A DNA stretch of 64,000 nt. It comes from JAQUGA01 sp964521105 (GTDB taxonomy: Bacteria > Bacteroidota > Bacteroidia > Bacteroidales > WCHB1-69). The position numbers and the translations under genes were made by a program. Below, piece by piece: positions 14,972 to 22,590 of the stretch. The notes under the pieces are model-generated. The model was not told the DNA's origin. It saw only the letters and a list, made by a program, of their open reading frames with translations, and did no database searches. The stretch spans positions 36,679 through 100,678 of the forward strand of contig CAZFPO010000001.1 in assembly GCA_964521105.1 (NCBI GenBank), written 5' to 3'. Numbering within the stretch: the stretch's first letter is position 1; every line of letters starts with the position of its first letter.

Positions 14972-16183
14972 TTATATATCAAGTAATTTTTTTATAGGAT
15001 CTTCATTATTAAAAAGCATTGATAATGGATTTTCAATTAGTTCCTTTATCATTTTTAAAAAACCAACCGATTCTCTTCCGTCAATGATACGGTGGTCGTA
15101 CGACAGAGCAATATACATCATTGGACGAATAACTACTTGTCCGTTGAGTGCTATGGGTCGGTCGATAATGTTGTGCATTCCTAAAATGGCACTTTGAGGT
15201 GGGTTGATTATTGGAGTAGACATTAATGAACCAAACACACCGCCATTGGTGATGGTAAAAGTTCCTCCACTCATTTCGTCAATGCTAAGTTTATTTTCAC
15301 GGGCTTTTTTTGCCAAGCTTTTAATTTCTTGTTCAATCTCGGCAATGTTTTTTAGCTGGGTGTCTCTAACAACTGGAACAACAAGTCCTTTGGGAGCACT
15401 AACGGCAATGCTGATATCGCAGTAGTTAAATTGCAATATTTCGTCACCTTCAATTTGAGAATTTACCTGTGGGAAATTTTCTAACGCGATGGAAGCCGCT
15501 TTGGTAAAAAACGACATTAAGCCAAATCCGAATCCGTTTTTTGCTTTAAATTCTTCATTGTATTTTTCTTTTATTTCTAAAACAGCACTCATATCTGCTT
15601 CGTTAAAGGTTGTAAGCATGGCTGTTTCGTTTTTTACCGAAACTAATCGTTCGGAAAGTTTTAGTCGTAATGGCGACATTTTCTTTTTCTCTACTTCGCG
15701 ATTTTTTTCATCTGATTTTGGGAGCAAAGAGTTTTTTGAATACGTGTATACATCTCGTGAATCAATTTTTTTTCCTAAAACAAAATCTTCAACGTCTGAT
15801 GCTTTAAGATTTTCAACTTCCATGATTCTTTTAGCAAGAGGAGTAAATTTTGATAGTGTATTTATTGTATTTGGTTCGATATTTTGCGTTAATGGCTCAA
15901 TGCTTGAATTTTCGTTTGTTTGAAGGGTAGGAGTGGATGGGCGAATTTCAGTTTCTTCAATTCGAGCTAAAATAGCACCAACCTGTGCAGTTTCGCCTTC
16001 TGCAATTTCGATGTGAATAATGCCTGATACTTCGGAACTAACCACTAAGGTGGCTTTATCTGAATCAATTTCGGCAATATCTGTGTTTTTATCAATATAT
16101 TGTTTGTCTTCCACAAGCCATTTTGATACGATTACTTGGTTTATTGATTCCCCTGGACTCGGTACGGTAACTTCTCGAAACAT
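14972..16183 (-). CDS. odhB: Dihydrolipoamide succinyltransferase (2-oxoglutarate dehydrogenase E2)
   Basis: E2 of the 2-oxoglutarate dehydrogenase complex transfers the succinyl group to CoA. The N-terminal lipoyl domain (residues 1-75) has the lipoyl Lys in EIDSDKATL. A short subunit-binding domain follows a linker near residues 115-140 (FTPLAKRIMEVENLKASDVEDF). The catalytic domain from about 170 ends with YDHRIIDGRESVGFL, which holds the catalytic His and Asp, and the GRESVGFL form points to the succinyl rather than acetyl enzyme. E1 (odhA) is not adjacent, unlike in many bacteria; instead nadB and a gamma carbonic anhydrase gene follow. Confidence 0.92.
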   Translation of the reverse strand: MFREVTVPSPGESINQVIVSKWLVEDKQYIDKNTDIAEIDSDKATLVVSSEVSGIIHIEIAEGETAQVGAILARIEETEIRPSTPTLQTNENSSIEPLTQNIEPNTINTLSKFTPLAKRIMEVENLKASDVEDFVLGKKIDSRDVYTYSKNSLLPKSDEKNREVEKKKMSPLRLKLSERLVSVKNETAMLTTFNEADMSAVLEIKEKYNEEFKAKNGFGFGLMSFFTKAASIALENFPQVNSQIEGDEILQFNYCDISIAVSAPKGLVVPVVRDTQLKNIAEIEQEIKSLAKKARENKLSIDEMSGGTFTITNGGVFGSLMSTPIINPPQSAILGMHNIIDRPIALNGQVVIRPMMYIALSYDHRIIDGRESVGFLKMIKELIENPLSMLFNNEDPIKKLLDI

Positions 16184-16475
16184 AAAATAAATTTAAAGAT
16201 TTTGACCTATTAACCTGCTATAATAATATTTGTTCAAAAATGAATATTCTAATTTTTTTATACCCCTTATTATTGTTATTTGTTTCGGATTTTTTGTTTT
16301 TTCGAGACAAAATTTATAATTATTTTTGGCATAAAATTTGTAAAAAGAGTTGTTTCCTTTTCGTAATTTATTGTAAATAATTAAAATTCAATGCGATAAA
16401 TTAATTTTAATTATTTTCTCTTTTTATTTAATTTTGGCTTGATATTTGCTGTAATTGTGGCACTTTAAAAAAAAT
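16184..16475. other. AT-rich divergent intergenic region
   Basis: About 290 bases separate the minus-strand odhB operon from the small plus-strand membrane protein gene. The region is very AT-rich with several T runs. It must hold two divergent promoters, but I see no clear TAnnTTTG/TTTG pair and no open frame of interest. Confidence 0.5.
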
Positions 16476-16667
16476 ATGCTAAAACTTATTCTAATTACTG
16501 CTTCAATACTTGCCATTGCAATTTTCGGAATTGCAATAAAAATGTTTTTAAAAAAAGATGGACAGTTCACAAAATCTTGTAGTTCGGTCGATCCTAAAAG
16601 CGGAAAAAATGTGGCATGTACCTGCCACGATAACGAAGGTGCAAAATGTGATAACGAAAATCAGTAA
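16476..16667 (+). CDS. Small single-span membrane protein with a Cys cluster, NqrM-like candidate
   Basis: This 63-residue protein has one N-terminal membrane span (LKLILITASILAIAIFGIAI) and a short soluble tail with four Cys (KSCSSV, ACTCHD, AKCDN). The start is the ATG at 16476; an upstream TTG at 16455 in the same frame is less likely. The layout, a membrane anchor plus a Cys cluster, resembles NqrM, the small protein needed to mature Na+-translocating NADH:quinone reductase. Its convergent neighbour is apbE, whose product attaches FMN to NqrC and RnfG. I therefore suggest a role in Nqr or Rnf maturation. The Cys spacing is not identical to classical NqrM, so this remains an inference. Confidence 0.7.
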   Translation: MLKLILITASILAIAIFGIAIKMFLKKDGQFTKSCSSVDPKSGKNVACTCHDNEGAKCDNENQ

Positions 16668-16682
16668 TATGTTTTATATAGT

Positions 16683-17693
16683 TTAGTTAGTTTCCACAAC
16701 AATTTTTGCTAATTCATCCGTAGCAAAACTCTTTAAAGTGCCTGTTTCATCTGAGAAAATGAAATAGGCACTTAAGTTTTTATCCGGATGGGTTTTAATA
16801 AATTCAATTGCTTTATCTTTCCCAATTACCATAAAAGCAGTGGCGTAAGCATCGGCAATGCCTGCCGTTTTTGCCACTACTGTTACGCTTAATAAATTGT
16901 GAGTTACTGGTTTGGCAGTCTTAGGGTCGATGGTGTGAGAAATCTTTACGCCATCTTTAATGTAATATTTTCGGTAATTTCCCGATGTGGCAATCGCTTT
17001 GTCGGTGATTTGAATCGTAGAAAATAATTTTCGTTCGTCCATCTGATTTTCACTCGGTTTTTCAATGCCAACTTTCCATAACTCTTTATTTGGTTTTGTG
17101 CCTTTGGCTAAAACTTCGCCTCCAACATCTATTAAGTAATTTTCGATGCCCTTGCTGTCAAAAAATCTACCGATGATATCAACTGAAAATCCTTGAGCAA
17201 CTGCATTATAATTTAATATCATCTCGCGACTATCTTTTATCACTTTATTGTTTTCAATACGAACTTTTTTATAACCACAAATTGATTTCAAATACTCGAG
17301 TTTCGATTCGGGTAATGAATCTTGTTTGGTTGAACCAAAACCCCATGCGTTTATGATTGGTCCAATGGTAACATCAAAAGCTCCATCGGTTGAAGCACTT
17401 ACCTCTTCGGATAAATTAAAAAGTTCCACAAACATTTTGTTTACTTCCACGTCTTCGTTGCGGTTTATTTTAGAAACCATTGAGTTTTCAACATAAACAG
17501 AAGCTACTAAGTCAAATGCATTTAATATGGAATCAACTTCTTTTTGTAAATTTCTATTTTCAGAATCAAAATAGGTGATGCTGTAATAAGTTCCTTGTGC
17601 TTCTCCCTCAAACTTAATGGGTTTTAAGTCGGCTTGTCTTTTACAAGAAAATAAAACTAAAACTAGTGAGCTGATAACTATAATTTGTTTCAT
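16683..17693 (-). CDS. apbE: FAD:protein FMN transferase, lipoprotein
   Basis: ApbE transfers FMN from FAD to a Thr of target proteins such as NqrC and RnfG, on the outer face of the cytoplasmic membrane. A lipobox (LVLVLFSC) gives a lipid anchor at about residue 17. Family motifs are GEAQGTYYSITYF, IGPIINAWGFG, NYNAVAQGFSVDII, LIDVGGEVLAKG, ATSGNYRKYY, SHTIDPKTAKPV (FAD and Mg binding) and the late DAYATAFMVIG. The 336-residue length is normal. It converges with the small Cys-rich membrane protein gene 15 bases away. Confidence 0.94.
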   Translation of the reverse strand: MKQIIVISSLVLVLFSCKRQADLKPIKFEGEAQGTYYSITYFDSENRNLQKEVDSILNAFDLVASVYVENSMVSKINRNEDVEVNKMFVELFNLSEEVSASTDGAFDVTIGPIINAWGFGSTKQDSLPESKLEYLKSICGYKKVRIENNKVIKDSREMILNYNAVAQGFSVDIIGRFFDSKGIENYLIDVGGEVLAKGTKPNKELWKVGIEKPSENQMDERKLFSTIQITDKAIATSGNYRKYYIKDGVKISHTIDPKTAKPVTHNLLSVTVVAKTAGIADAYATAFMVIGKDKAIEFIKTHPDKNLSAYFIFSDETGTLKSFATDELAKIVVETN

Positions 17694-17707
17694 GATGATT
17701 TTTTTCG

Positions 17708-17715
17708 CAAAGTTA
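17708..17715 (-). promoter_or_regulatory. Possible promoter -7 element of apbE
   Basis: On the minus strand this reads TAACTTTG, a good TAnnTTTG match 14 bases before the apbE start codon. A TTTG lies at 17730-17733, but the 14-base spacing is shorter than the usual 19-21. Confidence 0.45.
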
Positions 17716-17771
17716 CTATTTTACTTTTGCAAATAAACCTTATTTGAGAATTAGAGAAGAAATGAACTATT

Positions 17772-18710
17772 CTAAAAAATGCTTTTCCGTGAGTGACAGT
17801 ATGGTATTCCTCCTTTTTTGTCGTAATATTGTTGATGGTATTTTTCTGCTAGCCAAAAGGTTCCCGCTATAGTTAGTTTTGTAGATACTTTATATTTTTT
17901 ATCAACCAAAATTTGAATGATTGATTGTGCCACTGACTTTTGATTGTCGTTTAGGTAAAAAACTTCACTACGGTATTGTTCTCCAACATCTGGTCCTTGA
18001 CGATTAACTTGTGTAAAATCGTGTATTTCAAAAAAGAGTTTTAATAAATTTTCGTACGATGTTTTATGGGTATCAAAAATCACACGAATAGCTTCGGCAT
18101 GCCCCGTATTATTGTAACATACATCATGATAACTTGGATTTTGAGTTTTTCCTCCAATATAACCCACTTCAGTAGATAAAACTCCATTGGTACGTTGAAA
18201 ATAATATTCTACTCCCCAAAAACAACCTCCTGCGAATATGGCTGTATCAAGTTTGGGTTCAACTTTTTTAGGTTCAAAATTCAACGAAATGGAGTTTACG
18301 CAATGACGAGTGTTTTTTTCGGTATATCCTTCGCCTTCAAATACATGACCTAAATGGGCACCACAATTATTACAAACAATTTCTGTTCTACGACCATCTG
18401 CATCGAGTACTTTTTTTACTGCACCAGGAATTTCATCGTCGAATGAGGGCCAGCCACAATGTGATTCAAATTTATCTTGCGATTTATAAAGTGGGGCATC
18501 ACAGTTTTTACAAAGATAAATTCCCTCTTCGGTAGTATATAGGTATTTGCCCGAAAAAGGACGTTCGGTGCCTTTGTAAACAATAACATTTTCTTCGGCT
18601 GCGGTAAGTTGTTTTAATGGTTTCATAATGCTATTTGGTTGTTGTGAACAAGATGTACTTATTTGAGCTATCGTAAAATATAGAATAATACTGAATTTTA
18701 AAGTTCTCAT
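17772..18710 (-). CDS. msrAB: Fused methionine sulfoxide reductase MsrB-MsrA, lipoprotein
   Basis: This repairs both epimers of methionine sulfoxide, here outside the cytoplasm. The start at 18710 (MRTLKFSII) gives a lipobox-type signal ending in ISTSC; an upstream in-frame start at 18734 would only lengthen the leader. MsrB comes first, with zinc-site pairs CKNC and CNNC, HCGWPSF and the catalytic Cys in RHCVNSISL. MsrA follows, with FAGGCFWGVEYYF (catalytic Cys), GGKTQNPSY, GHAEAI and a C-terminal Cys in YCHSRKS that may resolve the disulfide. Many other fusions are in the order A-B. The next gene in transcription order is apbE, which has its own promoter-like box. Confidence 0.93.
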   Translation of the reverse strand: MRTLKFSIILYFTIAQISTSCSQQPNSIMKPLKQLTAAEENVIVYKGTERPFSGKYLYTTEEGIYLCKNCDAPLYKSQDKFESHCGWPSFDDEIPGAVKKVLDADGRRTEIVCNNCGAHLGHVFEGEGYTEKNTRHCVNSISLNFEPKKVEPKLDTAIFAGGCFWGVEYYFQRTNGVLSTEVGYIGGKTQNPSYHDVCYNNTGHAEAIRVIFDTHKTSYENLLKLFFEIHDFTQVNRQGPDVGEQYRSEVFYLNDNQKSVAQSIIQILVDKKYKVSTKLTIAGTFWLAEKYHQQYYDKKGGIPYCHSRKSIF

Positions 18711-18860
18711 GACACAATTTTTATATCTAAACAAGTAAATTTGAGAAATGTTTATGGTTAGTCAATATGCTAAATTGAATGATTTCTGATAATAAGCTCT
18801 GGTTTTATGATAATTAACGTTTTTTATTTAACAAATCGCCAAAAAGTAAACTGTTTTTTT

Positions 18861-18868
18861 TAATTTTG
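18861..18868 (+). promoter_or_regulatory. Promoter -7 element of the M23 peptidase gene
   Basis: TAATTTTG matches TAnnTTTG and lies 22 bases before the TTG start at 18890. This spacing supports a start close to 18890. Confidence 0.5.
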
Positions 18869-18889
18869 CTTTTCATTATCTATTGATAA

Positions 18890-19867
18890 TTGAGTTTTTT
18901 TAATATAAACAGCAGATTTGTGAAGTTTAATCTCAAAAAATTCAATCGTGATTACTGGAATGCTTTTTTTGCAAAATTGCAGAATAAGTATCGGCTCGTG
19001 ATTATGAATCAAGAGACTTTTGAAGAAAAGATATCGCTGTCGTTGACTAAAATCAATGTTTTTGTATTAATTACAACGCTATCTTTGTTATTAATTATTT
19101 TAACCACTCTAATTATCGCTTATACTCCATTAAGAGAATATATTCCTGGATACGCATCGGTTGATTTAAAACGCGATGTATATAAATTGAAGATGAAAGC
19201 CGATTCATTATCAAACGATGCCAACCAAAAGGAAGTTTATTTAACTAATATCCGAAAGATTTTAAATGATGAGGTAATTGATGATGAATCGAACTATTCA
19301 AATTCTAATAATTCCGAAACACAAAAAGTAGATGTTGACCCCAAATCATTAAATCCATCGGCACAAGATTCAATTTTTAGAAAAGAGGTGGAAAGCCAGA
19401 TAAAATATTTTGGACAAACCATTAATCAAAAAACTGGAAATGGAATCTCTAAGTCTGTTGAGTCCAAAAAGTCAATTAAGGATTTGTTCTTTTTTACTCC
19501 CATTATAGGCTACATTTCCAATGTTTATAATCCCGCTCAAAATCATTTAGGAATTGATGTTGTTTCGGCACCTAATCAAGCTGTTAAGTCGGTTAAGGAG
19601 GGATATGTTATTTTATCGGAGTGGACGTTGAAAACAGGAAATATCATCGCTATTCAACATTCAAATGATTTAATATCTGTGTATAAACATAATTCGGTAT
19701 TGTTAAAAAAACAAGGAGATCATGTTCAGGCTGGTGAAGCAATAGCTATTGTTGGTAATACAGGTACATTAACTTCGGGAACCCATTTACATTTTGAATT
19801 ATGGTATAATGGAATTCCGGTTGATCCTCGAGAGTATATTTCGTTTAAAAAATATACGTTAAAATAA
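18890..19867 (+). CDS. M23-family murein peptidase with one membrane span
   Basis: This is probably an envelope peptidase that cuts peptidoglycan cross-links, or an activator of such enzymes. A cytoplasmic part (about 50 residues, with NKYRLVIMNQETFEEKISLSL, a conserved element of Bacteroidota members) precedes a membrane span near residues 55-75 and a coiled stretch. The LytM domain is at about 210-320: NHLGIDV gives the first zinc His and Asp, GTHLHFELW gives the HxH motif. The start at TTG 18890 keeps the conserved N-terminal part; the first ATG (19004) would remove it. The dxr gene follows 30 bases later. Confidence 0.85.
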   Translation: MSFFNINSRFVKFNLKKFNRDYWNAFFAKLQNKYRLVIMNQETFEEKISLSLTKINVFVLITTLSLLLIILTTLIIAYTPLREYIPGYASVDLKRDVYKLKMKADSLSNDANQKEVYLTNIRKILNDEVIDDESNYSNSNNSETQKVDVDPKSLNPSAQDSIFRKEVESQIKYFGQTINQKTGNGISKSVESKKSIKDLFFFTPIIGYISNVYNPAQNHLGIDVVSAPNQAVKSVKEGYVILSEWTLKTGNIIAIQHSNDLISVYKHNSVLLKKQGDHVQAGEAIAIVGNTGTLTSGTHLHFELWYNGIPVDPREYISFKKYTLK

Positions 19868-19897
19868 AAAGCAAATAATCCTCAAACAAAAGTAGCA

Positions 19898-21055
19898 TTG
19901 AAAAAAATTGCAATATTAGGTTCAACAGGTTCAATTGGGATACAAACATTAGAGGTTGTTGATCAACACCCCGATAAATTTCAAATTGAAGTATTAACTG
20001 CAAATAAAAATTCTGCACTTTTAATTCAACAATCGCTCAAATACCAGCCGAATGCGGTTGTTATTGCCGATGAATCAAAGTATGATGAGGTAAAATCTGC
20101 ATTATCATTAACGGATATAAAGGTTTTTACAGGAGAATCCTCACTTGCTGATATTGTAAGCATGTCAACCATTGACATAGTGGTGATGGCTTTGGTCGGA
20201 TATAGTGGATTAAAACCAACCTATAATGCCATATTTTCGAATAAACGAATTGCATTGGCAAACAAAGAAGTTTTGGTGGTAGGAGGTGAGCTGATTATGA
20301 ATTTAATTGGAAAAACAAAATCTTCCATTTATCCAGTCGACTCCGAACATTCTGCAATTTTTCAATGTTTAGTTGGCGAATCTTTTAATACAATTGATAA
20401 GTTCATTTTAACGGCATCGGGTGGACCATTTCGCACATTTTCATTACAGGAATTAAAAAATGTTACGGTGCAACAAGCCCTAAAACATCCAAATTGGTCG
20501 ATGGGAGCAAAGGTAACAATTGACTCGGCAAGCATGATGAATAAAGGACTTGAAGTAATAGAAGCTCATTGGTTGTTTGGTGTTCCAGTTGATAAAATTG
20601 AAGTATTATTACACCCCGAATCGGTAATTCATTCGATGGTACAATTTGTAGATGGTTCGGTAAAAGCACAAATGGGAGTTCCTGATATGAAACTTCCAAT
20701 TCTCTATGCCATGAGTTATCCCGAACGCTTGTCGTTAATTGAAAAACGACTTGATTTATGTGCATATTCTTCGCTGAATTTCGAAAAACCAGATTTTTCT
20801 AAATTTAGAAATCTCGAAATTGCTTACGAAGCAATACGTTTAGGAGGGGTTATTCCATGCGTAATGAATGCAGCCAATGAAATTGCGGTGGAGGCGTTTT
20901 TACAAAATAAGATTAAATTTACCGATATTCCCGTTTTAATAGAACATTGCATTCAAGGATTTGTTAATATTAAAAATCCAAACATTGACGACTATTTTAA
21001 TGTAGATAAAGAAATACGAATAAAAGCAAACGAACAAATAAACAAAATTTTATGA
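19898..21055 (+). CDS. dxr: 1-deoxy-D-xylulose 5-phosphate reductoisomerase
   Basis: Dxr converts DXP to 2-C-methyl-D-erythritol 4-phosphate, the second step of the MEP isoprenoid pathway, with NADPH and a divalent metal. Motifs are ILGSTGSIGIQTLEVV (NADPH), ALANKEVLVVGGE, PVDSEHSAIFQ with the metal-binding Asp and Glu, ASGGPFRTF, TIDSASMMNKGLEVIEAHWLF and HPESVIHSMVQF. The 385-residue length is normal. The start is a TTG at 19898, since no ATG is available before the nucleotide-binding motif. The stop overlaps the rseP start (ATGA), so translation is coupled. Confidence 0.97.
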   Translation: MKKIAILGSTGSIGIQTLEVVDQHPDKFQIEVLTANKNSALLIQQSLKYQPNAVVIADESKYDEVKSALSLTDIKVFTGESSLADIVSMSTIDIVVMALVGYSGLKPTYNAIFSNKRIALANKEVLVVGGELIMNLIGKTKSSIYPVDSEHSAIFQCLVGESFNTIDKFILTASGGPFRTFSLQELKNVTVQQALKHPNWSMGAKVTIDSASMMNKGLEVIEAHWLFGVPVDKIEVLLHPESVIHSMVQFVDGSVKAQMGVPDMKLPILYAMSYPERLSLIEKRLDLCAYSSLNFEKPDFSKFRNLEIAYEAIRLGGVIPCVMNAANEIAVEAFLQNKIKFTDIPVLIEHCIQGFVNIKNPNIDDYFNVDKEIRIKANEQINKIL

Positions 21056-22368
21056 CAGGATTAATTATGGCTGCCCAGCTCATATTGGGCTTATCGATTT
21101 TAGTATTATTGCACGAATTAGGACATTTTATTGCTGCCAAATCGTTTGGAATTAAGGTTGAAAAATTTTATCTATTTTTCGATGCCTGGGGTTTTAAACT
21201 TTTTAAATTTACGTATAAAGGTACTGAATATGGAATAGGTTGGTTGCCTTTGGGTGGTTATGTGAAAATTTCGGGTATGATTGACGAATCGATGGATAAA
21301 GAAGCAATGAAATTACCGCCTCAACCATGGGAATTTCGCTCAAAACCAGCATGGCAACGTTTAATTGTTATGATTGGTGGGGTAACTGTTAATTTAATTT
21401 TAGGTGTTATCCTTTTTACGATGATTATTTTAGTGTATGAAAAAGAATTTGTGCCAAATACTGCCATCACTAATGGTATTTATCCTTATGAAATTGGTGA
21501 ACGTGCTGGATTTAAGCCGGGTGATAAAATATTACAAATTAATGGTAATGATGTGGTTAGATTTAAAGATGCCACATCGCTTTCACTTTTCTTCGGTTCG
21601 GAAATTATGGTTGAACGTAACGGGAAAAATGAAACAATAGTTATTGGTGATGATGGGTATGACGATTTTAAATCTTCGGAAAACAAAATATTGTTTGAAC
21701 CAAATTTTCAAAATTTCGTAATAGATAGTATTGTGCCTGGTAGACCAGCTGATAAAGCCGGTTTTAAAAAAGGCGACCGCATTCTTGCTGTAAATGATAC
21801 TATTGATGTTCAAAAATGGCCAAAGTTTACATCAGTAATTGAAAAAAATAGAAATAAAGAGATTTCATTAAAATTTATTAGAAATTCAGTTGATACACAG
21901 TTGGTTACATTAGTTGTTGATAGTGCTGGCATTGGAGTTACTCGACTTTTACCCAATTTACCTACCGAAAAATATAGCTTTGGTCAAGCTATTTATTATG
22001 GTTGGAAAGATGCAATGACGATGCTTAAAATGAACGTTGTTGGAATGGGTAAAATTTTTAAAGGTAAGGAAAAAGCCACTGAATCGCTTCAGGGTCCAAT
22101 AGGTATAGCACAAATTTATGGTGGTGTTTGGAATTGGGGTAAATTTTGGTTTATAACTGGTTTACTCTCGTTGATATTAGCTTTTATGAATATTTTACCT
22201 ATCCCAGCATTAGATGGAGGGCACGTAATCTTTTTAATAATAGAAGTAATTACTGGTAAAAAGTTTTCGGATAAATTTATGGAAAGAGCTCAAATTGTCG
22301 GTATGGTTATTCTTCTTTCGTTAATGGCATTTGCCGTTGGTAATGATATTTTTAGATTGTTTAAATAA
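21052..22368 (+). CDS. rseP: Site-2 protease RseP
   Basis: RseP is a membrane-embedded zinc protease that cuts single-span proteins such as anti-sigma factors. The zinc motif HELGH lies in the first membrane span (near residue 22), and the second conserved motif, NILPIPALDGGH with the third ligand Asp, lies near residue 390. Two PDZ domains sit between (GFKPGDKILQING at about 150 and GFKKGDRILAVND at about 240). The 438-residue length is normal. It overlaps dxr by 4 bases. An ECF sigma factor is encoded at 60249, but no anti-sigma gene is visible nearby. Confidence 0.95.
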   Translation: MTGLIMAAQLILGLSILVLLHELGHFIAAKSFGIKVEKFYLFFDAWGFKLFKFTYKGTEYGIGWLPLGGYVKISGMIDESMDKEAMKLPPQPWEFRSKPAWQRLIVMIGGVTVNLILGVILFTMIILVYEKEFVPNTAITNGIYPYEIGERAGFKPGDKILQINGNDVVRFKDATSLSLFFGSEIMVERNGKNETIVIGDDGYDDFKSSENKILFEPNFQNFVIDSIVPGRPADKAGFKKGDRILAVNDTIDVQKWPKFTSVIEKNRNKEISLKFIRNSVDTQLVTLVVDSAGIGVTRLLPNLPTEKYSFGQAIYYGWKDAMTMLKMNVVGMGKIFKGKEKATESLQGPIGIAQIYGGVWNWGKFWFITGLLSLILAFMNILPIPALDGGHVIFLIIEVITGKKFSDKFMERAQIVGMVILLSLMAFAVGNDIFRLFK

Positions 22369-22441
22369 CCATTGTAAATATTTTGAATGATTATTTCCTT
22401 TATGCACGATAAAATTATTCCAAAATAGTAAAAATATTCAA

Positions 22442-22469
22442 GTGGGAGATTTACTTTCAAATCTCCCAC
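22442..22469. repeat. Perfect hairpin after rseP
   Basis: An 11-bp perfect stem (gtgggagattt, 22442-22452, with 22459-22469) has a 6-base loop. There is no T run after it on either strand, so it is not a classical terminator. It may stabilise the 3' end of the dxr-rseP transcript. Confidence 0.55.
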
Positions 22470-22590
22470 GAGGTTTCAAATCCACAATTTAGATTAAACT
22501 TTTATTAAAAAATGTTGTCAAAAAAAATCTAAAACCAACGCAAGTTTCAAATTAATATATTGTCTGAAGTTCTTGTTATATAAATTTTTT

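Noticed and set aside
22442..22469. Hairpin after rseP as a rho-independent terminator
   Set aside because: The stem is perfect, but no T run follows on either strand.
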